A stretch of DNA of 64,000 nt from Spirochaetota bacterium (GCA_029562645.1 JAKQUI010000048.1:62001-126000), one strand, 5' to 3'. Shown: positions 43,806-53,017, numbered from the stretch's first letter. Program-made: numbers and translations. The notes: generated from the letters alone by a model not told the origin.

Positions 43806-45434
43806 TTACTTCATGATGGGAACGACAATGTTCGATTGATGATTCTTCCCGTACACGAACTTTATGCGGTACGGCTCGCTGGTGGGCGGATTGTACAGCG
43901 GATCGTAGGTGTCGATCGCGAGCGCAAGCCGGTGCCCAATCGGCACGTCGTACGAGATGATGCACAGCTCCAGCGAGAGCTGCACCGGTTCGTTGGGCTT
44001 CGCGGAATGGAGCGTCGCCGGGCCATGCGTGATGAGTGTGGCGATCCCCGCGCTGTTCACGTCGAACAGGTGCGCGATGATCTGCGCCTGCGGGCGCGAC
44101 GGCTCGATCCAGACATTGAGCCGCGGGACACCGCGGATCTTCATGGGACGTGCAAGCGATGGCGTGGTATAGACGATGGAGCGGCTGTCGCGGACGCCCG
44201 GCAGCCAGGTCCGCACCTGAATTGGCGTGTGGCCCATCAGCGGATAGCTCACCAGCGGCAGTCCGGCTGAAATGCCGGATATCTTCCCCGAGTTGATGGT
44301 GTTGAAGGGAACCTGCGGCGAATCGATCGGCTTCTCGACAAGCTCTCCGTACGCGAAACTCTCACGCGGGCGCGGCGCAAGATACAGGCTCTGGGTCGAA
44401 ACGCGCGCGCTCGGCCAGTTCTCGAACTCCTCACGAACCTTGCTGCGGGCCACCACCATGGTCACCTTTGGCTTTTTCAGCACACCGTTGTCCTTGCCCT
44501 TGAGCCAGTAGTCGAGCCATTCGAGGGTCGCGTTCCAGGGCTGGCTGCCCTCGTAGAAGCCCAGGAGCCCCAGGGACTCGCTCTGGGCATGGTCGCCGAG
44601 GTTCATGTCCAACCGCTTGGGAACGGTGAGTCGTGAAAAGAAATCGACGATGGAGTTTCCCCAGAACAGCTCGTCGAACATGTTGATGCTGAGGTAGACC
44701 GGGATGTTCTTCTTGTTGAAGGTCTCGAGATAGTTCATGGGAGAACGCTTGGAGAGCCATGCGCGCTGCTCCTCGATGTTTCGGTTATTGAAGGCGTCGT
44801 CCATCTTGTCTTTCACTTCCTTCGAGAGGCGCCCCTTCCATTCACCGGTCTTCACCAGGAGCCACATCATGAGCTGATGGGCCGTGTCCTGATCGAACAT
44901 CGCGCGCCGGGCGTCGCCCATGCTCGACAGCGCGAAGAGCACCTTGATGCGGTCGTCCTGAGAGGCCGTGAGCCCGCAGATGACCGAACCATAAGAGATG
45001 CCGCCCGCGGCGAGGACGGGCTTCCCGTCCGCACCCATCTTCACCTTCGCGTTCTTGAGCAACCAGTCGATCGCGGTCTTGAGATCGTTCACGTCCTTGT
45101 CGCTGGCGATCTCCAGCTCGCCGTCGAGCCAGCCGCGCGGATCGTACATGAGGACGTTGTAGCCCTCCTCGGCGAAGCGCTTGCCCTGGACATAATACTC
45201 GTACTCCGACATGCTCCAACTGGATATCATGATGATGGATGGGAAGGTCTCGTTGGGATTGTCGGTGACGGGCGTGAACATGATGGCGTTCACCTTGGTC
45301 CCCTGGTACAGCGGAAGCACGAAGCTCCCGGAGCTTTTTATCGTGTAGGCGCCCGGGCGCGATTGGCTGCATCCGGCGGCCGCGAAAAGCGTTGCGACAA
45401 TGATGGCGATAAGTGCAGTGCGGATTTGCTTCAT
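43806..45434 (-). CDS. Lipoprotein alpha/beta-hydrolase (CocE/X-Pro dipeptidyl-peptidase type)
   Basis: A 542-residue lipoprotein: the lipobox is FAAAGC (Cys22). The alpha/beta-hydrolase core carries the nucleophile motif GISYG (Ser147), YDPRGW before it and LGDHAQSE as the likely catalytic His region. The C-terminal 180 residues (VPRLNVWIEPSRPQAQIIAHL) resemble the jelly-roll domain of X-Pro dipeptidyl-peptidase/CocE enzymes. It may be an esterase or peptidase exposed at the envelope. Placement directly before the ABC ATPase gene (13 bp) suggests it acts on the transported molecule; the substrate is unknown. Confidence 0.8.
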   Translation of the reverse strand: MKQIRTALIAIIVATLFAAAGCSQSRPGAYTIKSSGSFVLPLYQGTKVNAIMFTPVTDNPNETFPSIIMISSWSMSEYEYYVQGKRFAEEGYNVLMYDPRGWLDGELEIASDKDVNDLKTAIDWLLKNAKVKMGADGKPVLAAGGISYGSVICGLTASQDDRIKVLFALSSMGDARRAMFDQDTAHQLMMWLLVKTGEWKGRLSKEVKDKMDDAFNNRNIEEQRAWLSKRSPMNYLETFNKKNIPVYLSINMFDELFWGNSIVDFFSRLTVPKRLDMNLGDHAQSESLGLLGFYEGSQPWNATLEWLDYWLKGKDNGVLKKPKVTMVVARSKVREEFENWPSARVSTQSLYLAPRPRESFAYGELVEKPIDSPQVPFNTINSGKISGISAGLPLVSYPLMGHTPIQVRTWLPGVRDSRSIVYTTPSLARPMKIRGVPRLNVWIEPSRPQAQIIAHLFDVNSAGIATLITHGPATLHSAKPNEPVQLSLELCIISYDVPIGHRLALAIDTYDPLYNPPTSEPYRIKFVYGKNHQSNIVVPIMK

Positions 45435-45468
45435 GGCGTCTCCTTCCGATTGTGTGCAATCGGCATGA

Positions 45469-45762
45469 TTATTTCAGTTTTTTGTAGCGCACCAGCGCAA
45501 GCGCGCAGCATGCGATCCCGGCGGCGAAAAACACCGTATCGAGAATTGGCTGGATCCCCACGAGCGCCACGACGAGGATCACGATGCCCAGCCAGCGCGA
45601 CCGAAGGGCACGGTCCCAGGCGACAATGACGATGAGCACGCCCAGCAGGATGGCCGGCGCGAAGAGATACCAGGTCACGTACATTTCCGGCAGCAGGCTA
45701 AACGCGAAAATGACCATGGTGATGATGAGTGCGGCCGGATACGCCTTCTTGAGTATATTCAT
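45469..45762 (-). CDS. Small multi-pass membrane protein
   Basis: A 97-residue protein with three to four hydrophobic segments (about 9-25, 30-48, 56-72, 74-88) and a lysine-rich tail (RYKKLK). A strong GAGGAG five bases before the ATG shows it is a real gene. No family was recognised. It lies between the dikinase and hydrolase genes on the same strand and is probably cotranscribed; it could be a membrane accessory of the lipid pathway. Confidence 0.7.
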   Translation of the reverse strand: MNILKKAYPAALIITMVIFAFSLLPEMYVTWYLFAPAILLGVLIVIVAWDRALRSRWLGIVILVVALVGIQPILDTVFFAAGIACCALALVRYKKLK

Positions 45763-45823
45763 ATCTGCTCCTCGAATAAAATTGCTTCACGACAACCGCC
45801 GATGGCGCACAGCCCCGGGCCGG

Positions 45824-48442
45824 TCAGTTTAACAGATGAACCATTCCGGCATCGCCGTCGATGGTGACTTCCTGTCCATCGTGCAAAATCGCGGTGATGT
45901 TGTCCACCGCAAGCACCGCGGGGATGCCGTATTCACGCGAGATCACCGCCGCATGCGACAACAGCCCGCCTGTCTCCGTGGCCACGCCCGCGAGCAGACT
46001 GAATTTGGGCGTCCAGCCGGGATCGGTAAAGCGCGTGATGAGGATATCGCCCTTCTCGAGGCGGTCGGCGTCGAAGATATCGCGGATCACCTTGACCCGA
46101 CCCGTGACCTGCCCCGGACTGCTCGCGATCCCGTTTAATACGCGCTGTCCCTCCGGTATGGCGCGTCGCTTTTGCGCATAGCGGCTCCCGATCTCGTTCG
46201 GGTTCGCGTAATTTCTGAACGATTCGTAATACCGCCTGTTTCGCCTCACCAGCGCCCGCGCGCGCTCCGGGGTGATAACGCCCTTCGCGATATCGACCAC
46301 GTCGCGAACGGGCAGAAAGAAGATATCGTCCGGATGCTCGATGGCCCCGGCGGACGCCAGGTGCCCGGCCATGACCAGCGTGAAGCGCCGAACCTGATGG
46401 TAGTACTTGGTCGAGAGGTCGCGAAGCTCCTCCCGCCACCAGAGAAATTTCCGCAGGAGCGAAAGCATCCGGTCGGCCTTCCGGCGTTTCCAGAACGGAT
46501 GCGCGGCAAGATATTTCTCGCGCTCGGCGAGATAGGCGTCGTGCTGCTTCCTGGTCAGCTCGCGCGGATCGTGCCGCTCGTCGAGATCGAGGCTGTTCTT
46601 CACGCTTTCCATCACGGGCGCGGGGTCCTCGCCGTAGCGCGGCACCGTAATATCGAGCTCACGGGTGGAATGGAAGCGGACCTCGTCGATGTATTCGCGT
46701 ACCGCATCCATGCAATGATCCGTTGTGCCGGCGCGCCAATCGGCGATAAGGTCCGCAACGGATGTGCGCTTCCAGTAGTCGTAGGCCGACGCATCCGCGG
46801 CGATACGTTTCTTGAGGTCCCACATCCGGTACACCGGGATCATGTGCGACAGGTCCGTGAGTCCGGATATCAGATTGAGGAGATTGACCCGGTCGGCGAC
46901 CGCCTCAAAGGACTCCTTGAAAATCGAGTTGAGGTTCGAGTTATAGAAGATGAGCGTGAAATAGGTCGATTCACTGAGGAAGTATTCCTCATAAATGAAG
47001 CGCTCGTAGAATGCGTAAAAGTCGTCGCGCGGCATCGCCGAGGGATCGATGTTGTCGAGTTCGGCAAGCTTTGCGAGCTGGCGCTCCTTGAATTGGGGCG
47101 CCAGGTCCATCTGCTTTTTGAATTCCGTGTTCAATGCGTTCAGGACGCGCAGCCCGGCGAGAATGGACTTGGGCGTTATCTGAGTGACATGCCCGTCGCC
47201 TTCATACGCGACCTGGATCCCCAGGTCCTCGTCGAACTTGCGTTCGTTGAAGCCGGGGATGCACATCACTCCCGCCTTGACCGCGCCGGCGTTCCAGTAG
47301 GGACGTCCGTAAAACATGTCGCCCCACGTGATACCCGGATCGTTCCGGTAGAGCTTCGCCTGGATGAGATAGGACGGCATCGCCGTCTCCCAGACGAGAT
47401 CGTAGAGCGACCACATGAACTGGCTGCATACCGTGGACGATACGCCGCCGTCCTTGAAATCGGCGGTGGTCCATTCGCCCTCGATCCCCGCATAGTTGAT
47501 GGTCGTGATGGGACGGCTCTGGACGATGAAAAACTCGCCGTTGCACTGCGCCCACTCGATGTCGACGGGAAAGCCGTAGCGCGCCTGGATATCGACGGCT
47601 ATCGTGGCCAGCGTGCGCACCTCGTCCGGGGAAAGGACCGCTGCGGTGCGTTGCCCTTCGGGATTGTCGACATTCCGGACGAAGGGCGGATCGTCGATCG
47701 CATAGATGGCGATGCGCTTGTCGCCAATCACGCGCTTGGTTTCGGTTCCAGAAAACCAGTCGAAGAAGTACTGATCGGGCGTCACCTCGCCGCTCACCAG
47801 CGCCTCGCCGATGCCGATGCAGGCCTCGATGAGGATCTCGGTGTCGTGTCCCGTGAGCGGATTCACGGTGAAGATGACGCCGCTCTTCTCGGCGGGAATC
47901 ATCCGCTGGACGACCACCGCGAGACCCATGGAAGAGAAGTCGATACCCTTATTGAGGCAGTAGCGGAGCACGCGATCGTTAAAGAGCGACGCCCAGCACT
48001 GCTTGACCGCAAGCGCGAGGTGCTCCGCGGATTTCACATTGAGGATGCTGGTGTATTGCCCGGCGAACGAGGCATCGACAAGGTCTTCCTTCGTTCCGCT
48101 GCTTCGGACGGCGAAGTGGCTGGCGGGGTTTTGCTCTTGAAGCACGGCGAGGTGCCGCATCAGCTCCGGTTGGATGTCGCCCTGTATGATGAGGCTCTGG
48201 GCCTCGATCGCCCGCTCGAGTGCGTTTGCCTCGTCGCGCGCGGTCATGAGCGAACGGATATCGTCCACGATGCCGCGCATGTTGTTCGCATCGATGAATT
48301 CGTCGAAGCCGCGCGTGGTCACGCACCCGCCGTCGGGAACCGGAAGGCCCCACGCGGCCATGCGCACCAGCGATTCCGCCTTTTTCCCGATGAGGGGCGC
48401 AATTGATGTGAGGTCGGTTATCTCGCCAAAGCGGTAAAACAT
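45824..48442 (-). CDS. PEP-synthase-like dikinase, copy 2
   Basis: An 872-residue protein built like the gene at 27408-29957: an N-terminal PPDK_N/ATP-grasp domain (LIGKKAESLVRMAAWGLPVP, FAVRSSGTKEDLVDASFAGQ, VDIEWAQCNGEFFIVQSRPI) and a C-terminal phosphohistidine domain with His830 in GGLLSHAAVISREYGIPAVL. There is no PEP-binding barrel. The middle region is unlike a normal PEP synthase. The reaction expected is ATP-dependent phosphorylation (or pyrophosphoryl transfer) of an alcohol or acid, with His as intermediate. No clear Shine-Dalgarno; the ATG lies about 190 bp after the fusion gene's stop. The acceptor is unknown. Confidence 0.83.
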   Translation of the reverse strand: MFYRFGEITDLTSIAPLIGKKAESLVRMAAWGLPVPDGGCVTTRGFDEFIDANNMRGIVDDIRSLMTARDEANALERAIEAQSLIIQGDIQPELMRHLAVLQEQNPASHFAVRSSGTKEDLVDASFAGQYTSILNVKSAEHLALAVKQCWASLFNDRVLRYCLNKGIDFSSMGLAVVVQRMIPAEKSGVIFTVNPLTGHDTEILIEACIGIGEALVSGEVTPDQYFFDWFSGTETKRVIGDKRIAIYAIDDPPFVRNVDNPEGQRTAAVLSPDEVRTLATIAVDIQARYGFPVDIEWAQCNGEFFIVQSRPITTINYAGIEGEWTTADFKDGGVSSTVCSQFMWSLYDLVWETAMPSYLIQAKLYRNDPGITWGDMFYGRPYWNAGAVKAGVMCIPGFNERKFDEDLGIQVAYEGDGHVTQITPKSILAGLRVLNALNTEFKKQMDLAPQFKERQLAKLAELDNIDPSAMPRDDFYAFYERFIYEEYFLSESTYFTLIFYNSNLNSIFKESFEAVADRVNLLNLISGLTDLSHMIPVYRMWDLKKRIAADASAYDYWKRTSVADLIADWRAGTTDHCMDAVREYIDEVRFHSTRELDITVPRYGEDPAPVMESVKNSLDLDERHDPRELTRKQHDAYLAEREKYLAAHPFWKRRKADRMLSLLRKFLWWREELRDLSTKYYHQVRRFTLVMAGHLASAGAIEHPDDIFFLPVRDVVDIAKGVITPERARALVRRNRRYYESFRNYANPNEIGSRYAQKRRAIPEGQRVLNGIASSPGQVTGRVKVIRDIFDADRLEKGDILITRFTDPGWTPKFSLLAGVATETGGLLSHAAVISREYGIPAVLAVDNITAILHDGQEVTIDGDAGMVHLLN

Positions 48443-48633
48443 CGCACAACACCACCCGAAAACGAATGCACCGGCCGCGAACGATGTGATCGCGGCGCGA
48501 CCATAACCAATTCACTCCATGAGTTCTCTTGGAACGCGTCCAGCATGTATCGTGTTTCCATCGGGATAAAACTGACCGACGGGCTAGACTTTTTGGCCAT
48601 AACAGAAGTATGGACCAAAAACACAAGCACAAA

Positions 48634-51543
48634 TTAAAAGCTGCGCTCCGTTTTGAAACGCCCGAGCGAGAAGCCGTGAATTTTCGCGATCTCCTGGATT
48701 TTCTTCACCTGCACCTTGGTGATACGTCCGTAGCTGTAATGCTCGCGTATGCCGGTAAGCCCCAGCAGGATGGTCTCGGCCATGCACGCGAACGAGGTGC
48801 CCGGGTCAAGCGGTATGCCGCCCACCATGAAGTCCGGATTGTACGGGAGCCGCACCACGCCGCCCTGTATCACCATGACATCGCTGCGTTCCGTGAGAAC
48901 GGAGTCGTCCACATCGTTGGGGACCGCGATGTCGCTGATCACGATGGGCCCCTCCCCCAGCATGTTCGGGTAGATCACGGGGGCGGGCGTGTTGCTCGCG
49001 CACACGATCATGTTGGCATGCTTCACCATCGACATGTCCTCGGTGCAAACGACCGGCAGCGCGTCCATCATCTCCACCGAGAGATGGTCGAGCAGCCATT
49101 CGCCGATCCGCTCCACGCCGAGGTAGTTTCCGACGAGGTGGCGCACCGACTTGGTGTCGTAAATCTCCCGCGCGATCCCCGTGAGCGCGCGTTTCTTCTT
49201 CGCGTCGCCCGTCCCGGCGGTGACGTCCGATTCGTATGCGAGAATCTGGTTGAAGGCCGACAGGTAGATGTCGGCGGCGACCATTCTGAGACGCGCGCCG
49301 CTGCCGGGACGCCCGATGAGGATGATGCGCGGGACCTCCTCGGCCATGATCTCGCTGTAGATGCTGCAGATGTTCCCGGTGGCTCCCAGCGCGGCGAGGC
49401 ATCCGTTCGTTGGGTCGATCCCGGCCTGCACGGCCGCCTTCCGGAGCGCCTCGAGTCCAATCGCCACCGTGAACGAGTTCCCGCTCGTGAGTCCGATGGA
49501 ATCGTTGATGATGCTGGTGCAATTCCGCGTGATGATGGACGTGAAGCCTCCGAAGCCCATCACCTGGCAGCCGTTCTCAACGGCGATATTCACGGCGGTC
49601 TCGATCTTGTCGTGCAACGGACCCACGTCGCCGCTGAGCAGATAGCGGCTGATGATCTTCGAGTCCACGATGAACCCGATGAAGTTGAGGCTCACCATCT
49701 CCCCGGTGATTGAACGCACCGGGATCTCCTCGTATATTTGCGGATCGACGAGCTCGTAGACCTTCTCGAGAAAGCGCTCGCATTCCTCCGCGGTGAAGCG
49801 TTCGTAGCTCTTGTCGAACAGCGGCATGTGCCGGGCCTCGATGAAGTGGCCGATGAACGCGACCTTGCGCATCGTGCGCGGAAGCTCCACGGGCGTCGAC
49901 GCCGTGCGGTAATCGCCGACCTCCTCGGTGGAACCGGGACTCTCGGCGTTCACGATGAACCGCGTGAGCTCGTAGATGTTGCGCTTGTAGATCACCTCGC
50001 AGAGCCGACGGATCGCGGTCAGGAGCAGCGCGCAATCCGCCTCGCTGATGAAGGCGGACGGCTCGAGCCGGATGGTCGCGCTGCTTGAGAGCGTGGGCGC
50101 CACGCGGATCCCGTGCTCATGTAAAAGGTAACCCGCGATCACGTACCCCAGGAGCTTCTGCACCGAGAGCATCTTGAAGGCCGACGACGGCGCGCGGTCG
50201 AGGTTCGCGAACTGAAGTCCGATCATCAGGCCGCAGCCGCGCACCTCCTCGATCACGCCGGGGAATCGCGTCTGGATCTCCCGGAGGCCCTTGATGAGCA
50301 TCTCGCCGCGCTCCTGGCAGGCGGTGAAAATGGTTTCGTCCCGGTCGAGCATGTTCAGCGCAGCCAGCGAAATGGCCGCGCTGTGATCGTCCTCGGCGAA
50401 GGTCGAGCTGTGAATGAAGCCGAACTCGCGCTCGTATTGCTCGTCGTGCACCATCATGGCCGATATCTTCGCAAGGCCGCCGCCCAGGCTCTTGGAGAGA
50501 AGGTAATAGTCCGCCACGACGCCCTGCTGCTCCGAGAACAGGAAGGTGCCCGTCCGCCCCATGCCGCACTGGATTTCGTCGAAGACGAGCGGTATCCGGT
50601 GCTCGGTGCATATCGCCCGGTAGTATTCGAGATACTCTTTGGGGATGATCCGGATACCGCCCTCCCCCTGGATCGGCTCGATGAAAAAGGCCGAGATGTT
50701 CACATGCAGCTTTTCCTCGAGGGTGATCTGGCCCTTGTCGTTGATGCAGGGCCAGAAGTACGGTATCAGAGAATCGGCGACGGCGCGATTGAGCGCCTGC
50801 TTGTCGCCGGGCTCCAAAAATATCACGTCAATGCCGATCCGCTCGAAGGGCGTGCGGTAGTCGGTGTAGTGGGTTAGCTGCACGGCGCCTGACGTCTTCC
50901 CGTGAAACGACTTGTTGAGCGCCAGGAAGGTCGGCGGCTTGCGGAAGATGCGGTAATTGTGATTGCGCACGGCGAGCATGTGGCGGCTGAAACTCGCATG
51001 CGGCGGCACGCCGAATCGCTCCTGGATCATCTGCAGCATGCCCGGGGCGATGGACAGCTCCCCCTCGCGGTACTTGCGCCGGAGGATGAGCCGTTCGCGG
51101 GTGAAGTGCGAGTGTATCTCCTCGATCTTCCGCTGGTGCACGAACTCCGCGTGCTTGATGGCCGCCTCGACCGCCTCGGCGCCGGTGCTCGCGAGCGTGG
51201 TCACGAAATTGCGCCGGGTGCGCCGGTGCATCATCATGCTCAGCTTTTCGCACAGAAGCGCGGCCGTACCGCGGCAACTCGCCTGGCTGCTGAACGGCAG
51301 CTTTTTATCGAAGCTGTCCTTCGCGACCGCGACCAGCTCGGGATTGTTGTGCCCGAAGAGCACCGAGCCGTAGCCGCCGAGGAAGTCGATAACCTTCCGC
51401 TCCGCACCGGCTTCGTCGGTATAATAGGCATAATCCCCCTCGGCGCGATGATAGACCTTGTCCAACCGAACCGCCCGCAGGAGCTCGGCCACCTTGGGCT
51501 TGCAATACGTTTCGTAGGTGCGGGGCAGATCGGCTGTACTCAT
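48634..51543 (-). CDS. Class III aminotransferase fused to acyl-ACP-reductase-like domain
   Basis: A 969-residue two-part enzyme. Residues about 40-525 are a class III (omega) PLP aminotransferase: FDEIQCGMGRTG (Asp322) and the PLP-lysine in LLSKSLGGG (Lys351). Residues about 558-969 resemble cyanobacterial long-chain acyl-ACP reductase (AAR): GFGGFTSIITRN, LTSGNSFTV, Rossmann motif ALGATGNICS and a closing block FACMAETILLGLTG. The catalytic Cys of AAR (near a KPCLMIDGG-like block, from memory) appears replaced in GPIVISD. A reductase giving an aldehyde, aminated by the partner domain, would make a fatty amine. The gene has AGGAG five bases before its ATG and heads the 17-kb minus-strand operon. 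Function inferred. Confidence 0.82.
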   Translation of the reverse strand: MSTADLPRTYETYCKPKVAELLRAVRLDKVYHRAEGDYAYYTDEAGAERKVIDFLGGYGSVLFGHNNPELVAVAKDSFDKKLPFSSQASCRGTAALLCEKLSMMMHRRTRRNFVTTLASTGAEAVEAAIKHAEFVHQRKIEEIHSHFTRERLILRRKYREGELSIAPGMLQMIQERFGVPPHASFSRHMLAVRNHNYRIFRKPPTFLALNKSFHGKTSGAVQLTHYTDYRTPFERIGIDVIFLEPGDKQALNRAVADSLIPYFWPCINDKGQITLEEKLHVNISAFFIEPIQGEGGIRIIPKEYLEYYRAICTEHRIPLVFDEIQCGMGRTGTFLFSEQQGVVADYYLLSKSLGGGLAKISAMMVHDEQYEREFGFIHSSTFAEDDHSAAISLAALNMLDRDETIFTACQERGEMLIKGLREIQTRFPGVIEEVRGCGLMIGLQFANLDRAPSSAFKMLSVQKLLGYVIAGYLLHEHGIRVAPTLSSSATIRLEPSAFISEADCALLLTAIRRLCEVIYKRNIYELTRFIVNAESPGSTEEVGDYRTASTPVELPRTMRKVAFIGHFIEARHMPLFDKSYERFTAEECERFLEKVYELVDPQIYEEIPVRSITGEMVSLNFIGFIVDSKIISRYLLSGDVGPLHDKIETAVNIAVENGCQVMGFGGFTSIITRNCTSIINDSIGLTSGNSFTVAIGLEALRKAAVQAGIDPTNGCLAALGATGNICSIYSEIMAEEVPRIILIGRPGSGARLRMVAADIYLSAFNQILAYESDVTAGTGDAKKKRALTGIAREIYDTKSVRHLVGNYLGVERIGEWLLDHLSVEMMDALPVVCTEDMSMVKHANMIVCASNTPAPVIYPNMLGEGPIVISDIAVPNDVDDSVLTERSDVMVIQGGVVRLPYNPDFMVGGIPLDPGTSFACMAETILLGLTGIREHYSYGRITKVQVKKIQEIAKIHGFSLGRFKTERSF

Positions 51544-51637
51544 TCTGACTCCTCAACGGTGATGAACATGATACGAATTACTCTATTCAATCTATGCCTA
51601 TTGCGAAAAATCAACTCATTTTGTCGAATGAAAAATG

Positions 51638-51665
51638 ATTATATAAATTGGACCATAATTATCAA
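51638..51665 (-). promoter_or_regulatory. Near-consensus promoter of the 51.5-34.2 kb operon
   Basis: On the minus strand, -35 TTGATA (51665-51660), a 16-bp spacer and a perfect -10 TATAAT (51643-51638). Transcription would start near 51631, giving an 88-nt leader. It is the best sigma-70 match seen in the accessory part and probably drives the aminotransferase-to-activase operon. Confidence 0.75.
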
Positions 51666-51890
51666 ATTGTTCGTTTTGTATTGAGATACTTGAAATGGCA
51701 ACTCGTTATGCACAGCCGTTCTGCATCAGACCGGCATGAGTTGCTGCTCCTATTCAACATCCGACGCCCCCACCCTTGTCCTTCGAGAGACGCATTCTCG
51801 TATTATTAACGTTGATGCTACCGTGGGGAGTGATTGAGAGAGTTTTGAAATCGGCGCAGGATTAAGCTTCTTATTGCCTATTAAATACAA

Positions 51891-51920
51891 ACCCCTGCAA
51901 GATGGCTATCGAGCAGGGGT
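51891..51920 (-). terminator. Putative terminator of the DUF2147 gene
   Basis: An 8-bp perfect inverted repeat (ACCCCTGC with its complement) separated by 14 nt. Read on the minus strand it follows the DUF2147 stop by 32 bp and is succeeded by TTGTATTT. Confidence 0.6.
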
Positions 51921-51952
51921 CTTTCAGGCAACTATTATTGGATCTATGCCAA

Positions 51953-52351
51953 TTATTGACGCTTAAACGTCATAGTTTTCCCGATGTACGCCCCAAAAAT
52001 TTTATACCCGCCTTTAAGCGTTAAGGTATTTCCACTGACAGTTGCTCTTGCAGAGTATGTCTTACAGTCCTCAGGATTAAACAAGGTACCTTGCCATACA
52101 TTATCTCCGGTTTTTTTAACGCTTCCGGTTTGATAACCAATAATATTTTTACCGGTATTGCACACATTCGCATTTGCTTTGTTTGCTTCTACAACTATCA
52201 TTCTGCAATTATCGCCATCACATTTGAACTCAACAACTGATGCGCCATCATTACGCTTCCATTTGCCGACAATACCGTCAGCACTCATCAGCGGGATAGC
52301 GACCATTGCAAAAACAACGATGATTGAAAAGGTAAACATGGTACGTTTCAT
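51953..52351 (-). CDS. Exported DUF2147 protein
   Basis: A 132-residue protein with a signal peptide (about 1-24, ending near LMSA) and a DUF2147 domain: GIVGKWKRNDGASVVEF, then WQGTLFNPEDCKTYSARATV and a closing GAYIGKTMTFKRQ. Four cysteines (FKCDGDNCRM, VCNTG, EDCKTY) could form disulfides, unusual in a family mostly lacking cysteine. It has an AAGGAG eight bases before the ATG. It stands alone between a terminator and an empty region. Function unknown. Confidence 0.85.
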   Translation of the reverse strand: MKRTMFTFSIIVVFAMVAIPLMSADGIVGKWKRNDGASVVEFKCDGDNCRMIVVEANKANANVCNTGKNIIGYQTGSVKKTGDNVWQGTLFNPEDCKTYSARATVSGNTLTLKGGYKIFGAYIGKTMTFKRQ

Positions 52352-52601
52352 TGGTTTTCTCCTTTAGTAAAAATGTTTTCGTCGTGCGGATTTTTCTAAT
52401 GCTAAATACTTGACGCCATCTCTTTCCCAGTGTCAAGAAAGTTTGGAAAAATAGTGATAATCACAACAAAGCGCAAATGCATATTTCCACTTTGAAATAT
52501 CCTTGATTTCGGGCGATTATAGGCGTTTAAAGACAAATAACAAGCTTCTTGTGCGGCTTCTACAGGCACTTGATAAATACACTTCACTGGGACGGCGACG
52601 G

Positions 52602-52967
52602 CTATTTTCGAATAAACGCGACCGCGTCCTCGATCGTGTGGAACACCGCATAGTAGTCGAACATCTCCGGGTGCTGCAGCATGATCTCCTGGAGCAACGC
52701 CTCGGTCATCACCAGGATCATGTAGCCCTTGGTCTTCTTCATGACCCCCAGCGCCTTCATGAGAACGCCGATGGCGTATGAACTGACCTTCGTGACCCTG
52801 CGGACATCCATGATGTAGTTCGGCGAATCGGGCTGGTTTTTCAGCTCCTCGATCGCGTAATCCAGGATGGCCTTGGAGTCGTCTTTTTCTATGTTGTCGC
52901 TGAGGATGACGCCAACCAGAACATTCGAATCCGCGAGGTATTCGTATTTAAAAAGATTGGTGCTCAT
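52602..52967 (-). CDS. STAS-like protein
   Basis: A 121-residue soluble protein whose pattern fits a STAS domain (anti-sigma antagonist fold): a strand ending in NYIMDVRRVTKVSSYAIGVL, then a helix and the strand GYMILVM. Ser62/Ser63 take the place of the phosphorylatable serine of SpoIIAA, but the surrounding motif (normally DSSG/ALG) is altered, so phosphorylation is not certain. GGAGG lies six bases before the ATG. It has its own promoter and is divergent from the acyl-CoA dehydrogenase. A second STAS gene lies 1.5 kb away. Confidence 0.75.
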   Translation of the reverse strand: MSTNLFKYEYLADSNVLVGVILSDNIEKDDSKAILDYAIEELKNQPDSPNYIMDVRRVTKVSSYAIGVLMKALGVMKKTKGYMILVMTEALLQEIMLQHPEMFDYYAVFHTIEDAVAFIRK

Positions 52968-53017
52968 TCACTTCCTCCGACTGCTTCCTCTTGAACGGTT
53001 TCACTCATACTGGATAT

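Larger units (their letters stand above)
51544..51952. other. Intergenic region upstream of the fusion gene
   Basis: About 410 bp without a gene. It holds a near-consensus minus-strand promoter (51638-51665), the terminator of the DUF2147 gene (51891-51920) and an AT-rich leader of about 88 nt. Between 51670 and 51885 no gene, RNA or repeat was recognised. Confidence 0.6.

Noticed and set aside
46172-48406. 744-codon open frame on the plus strand
   Set aside because: It lies exactly antisense to the dikinase, has no family motif and is rich in Arg/His/Asp as expected for the reverse of a high-GC gene.
48443-48633. Possible small minus-strand gene between the fusion and the dikinase
   Set aside because: A 70-codon frame exists but has no ribosome site, no conserved pattern and overlaps the dikinase start.
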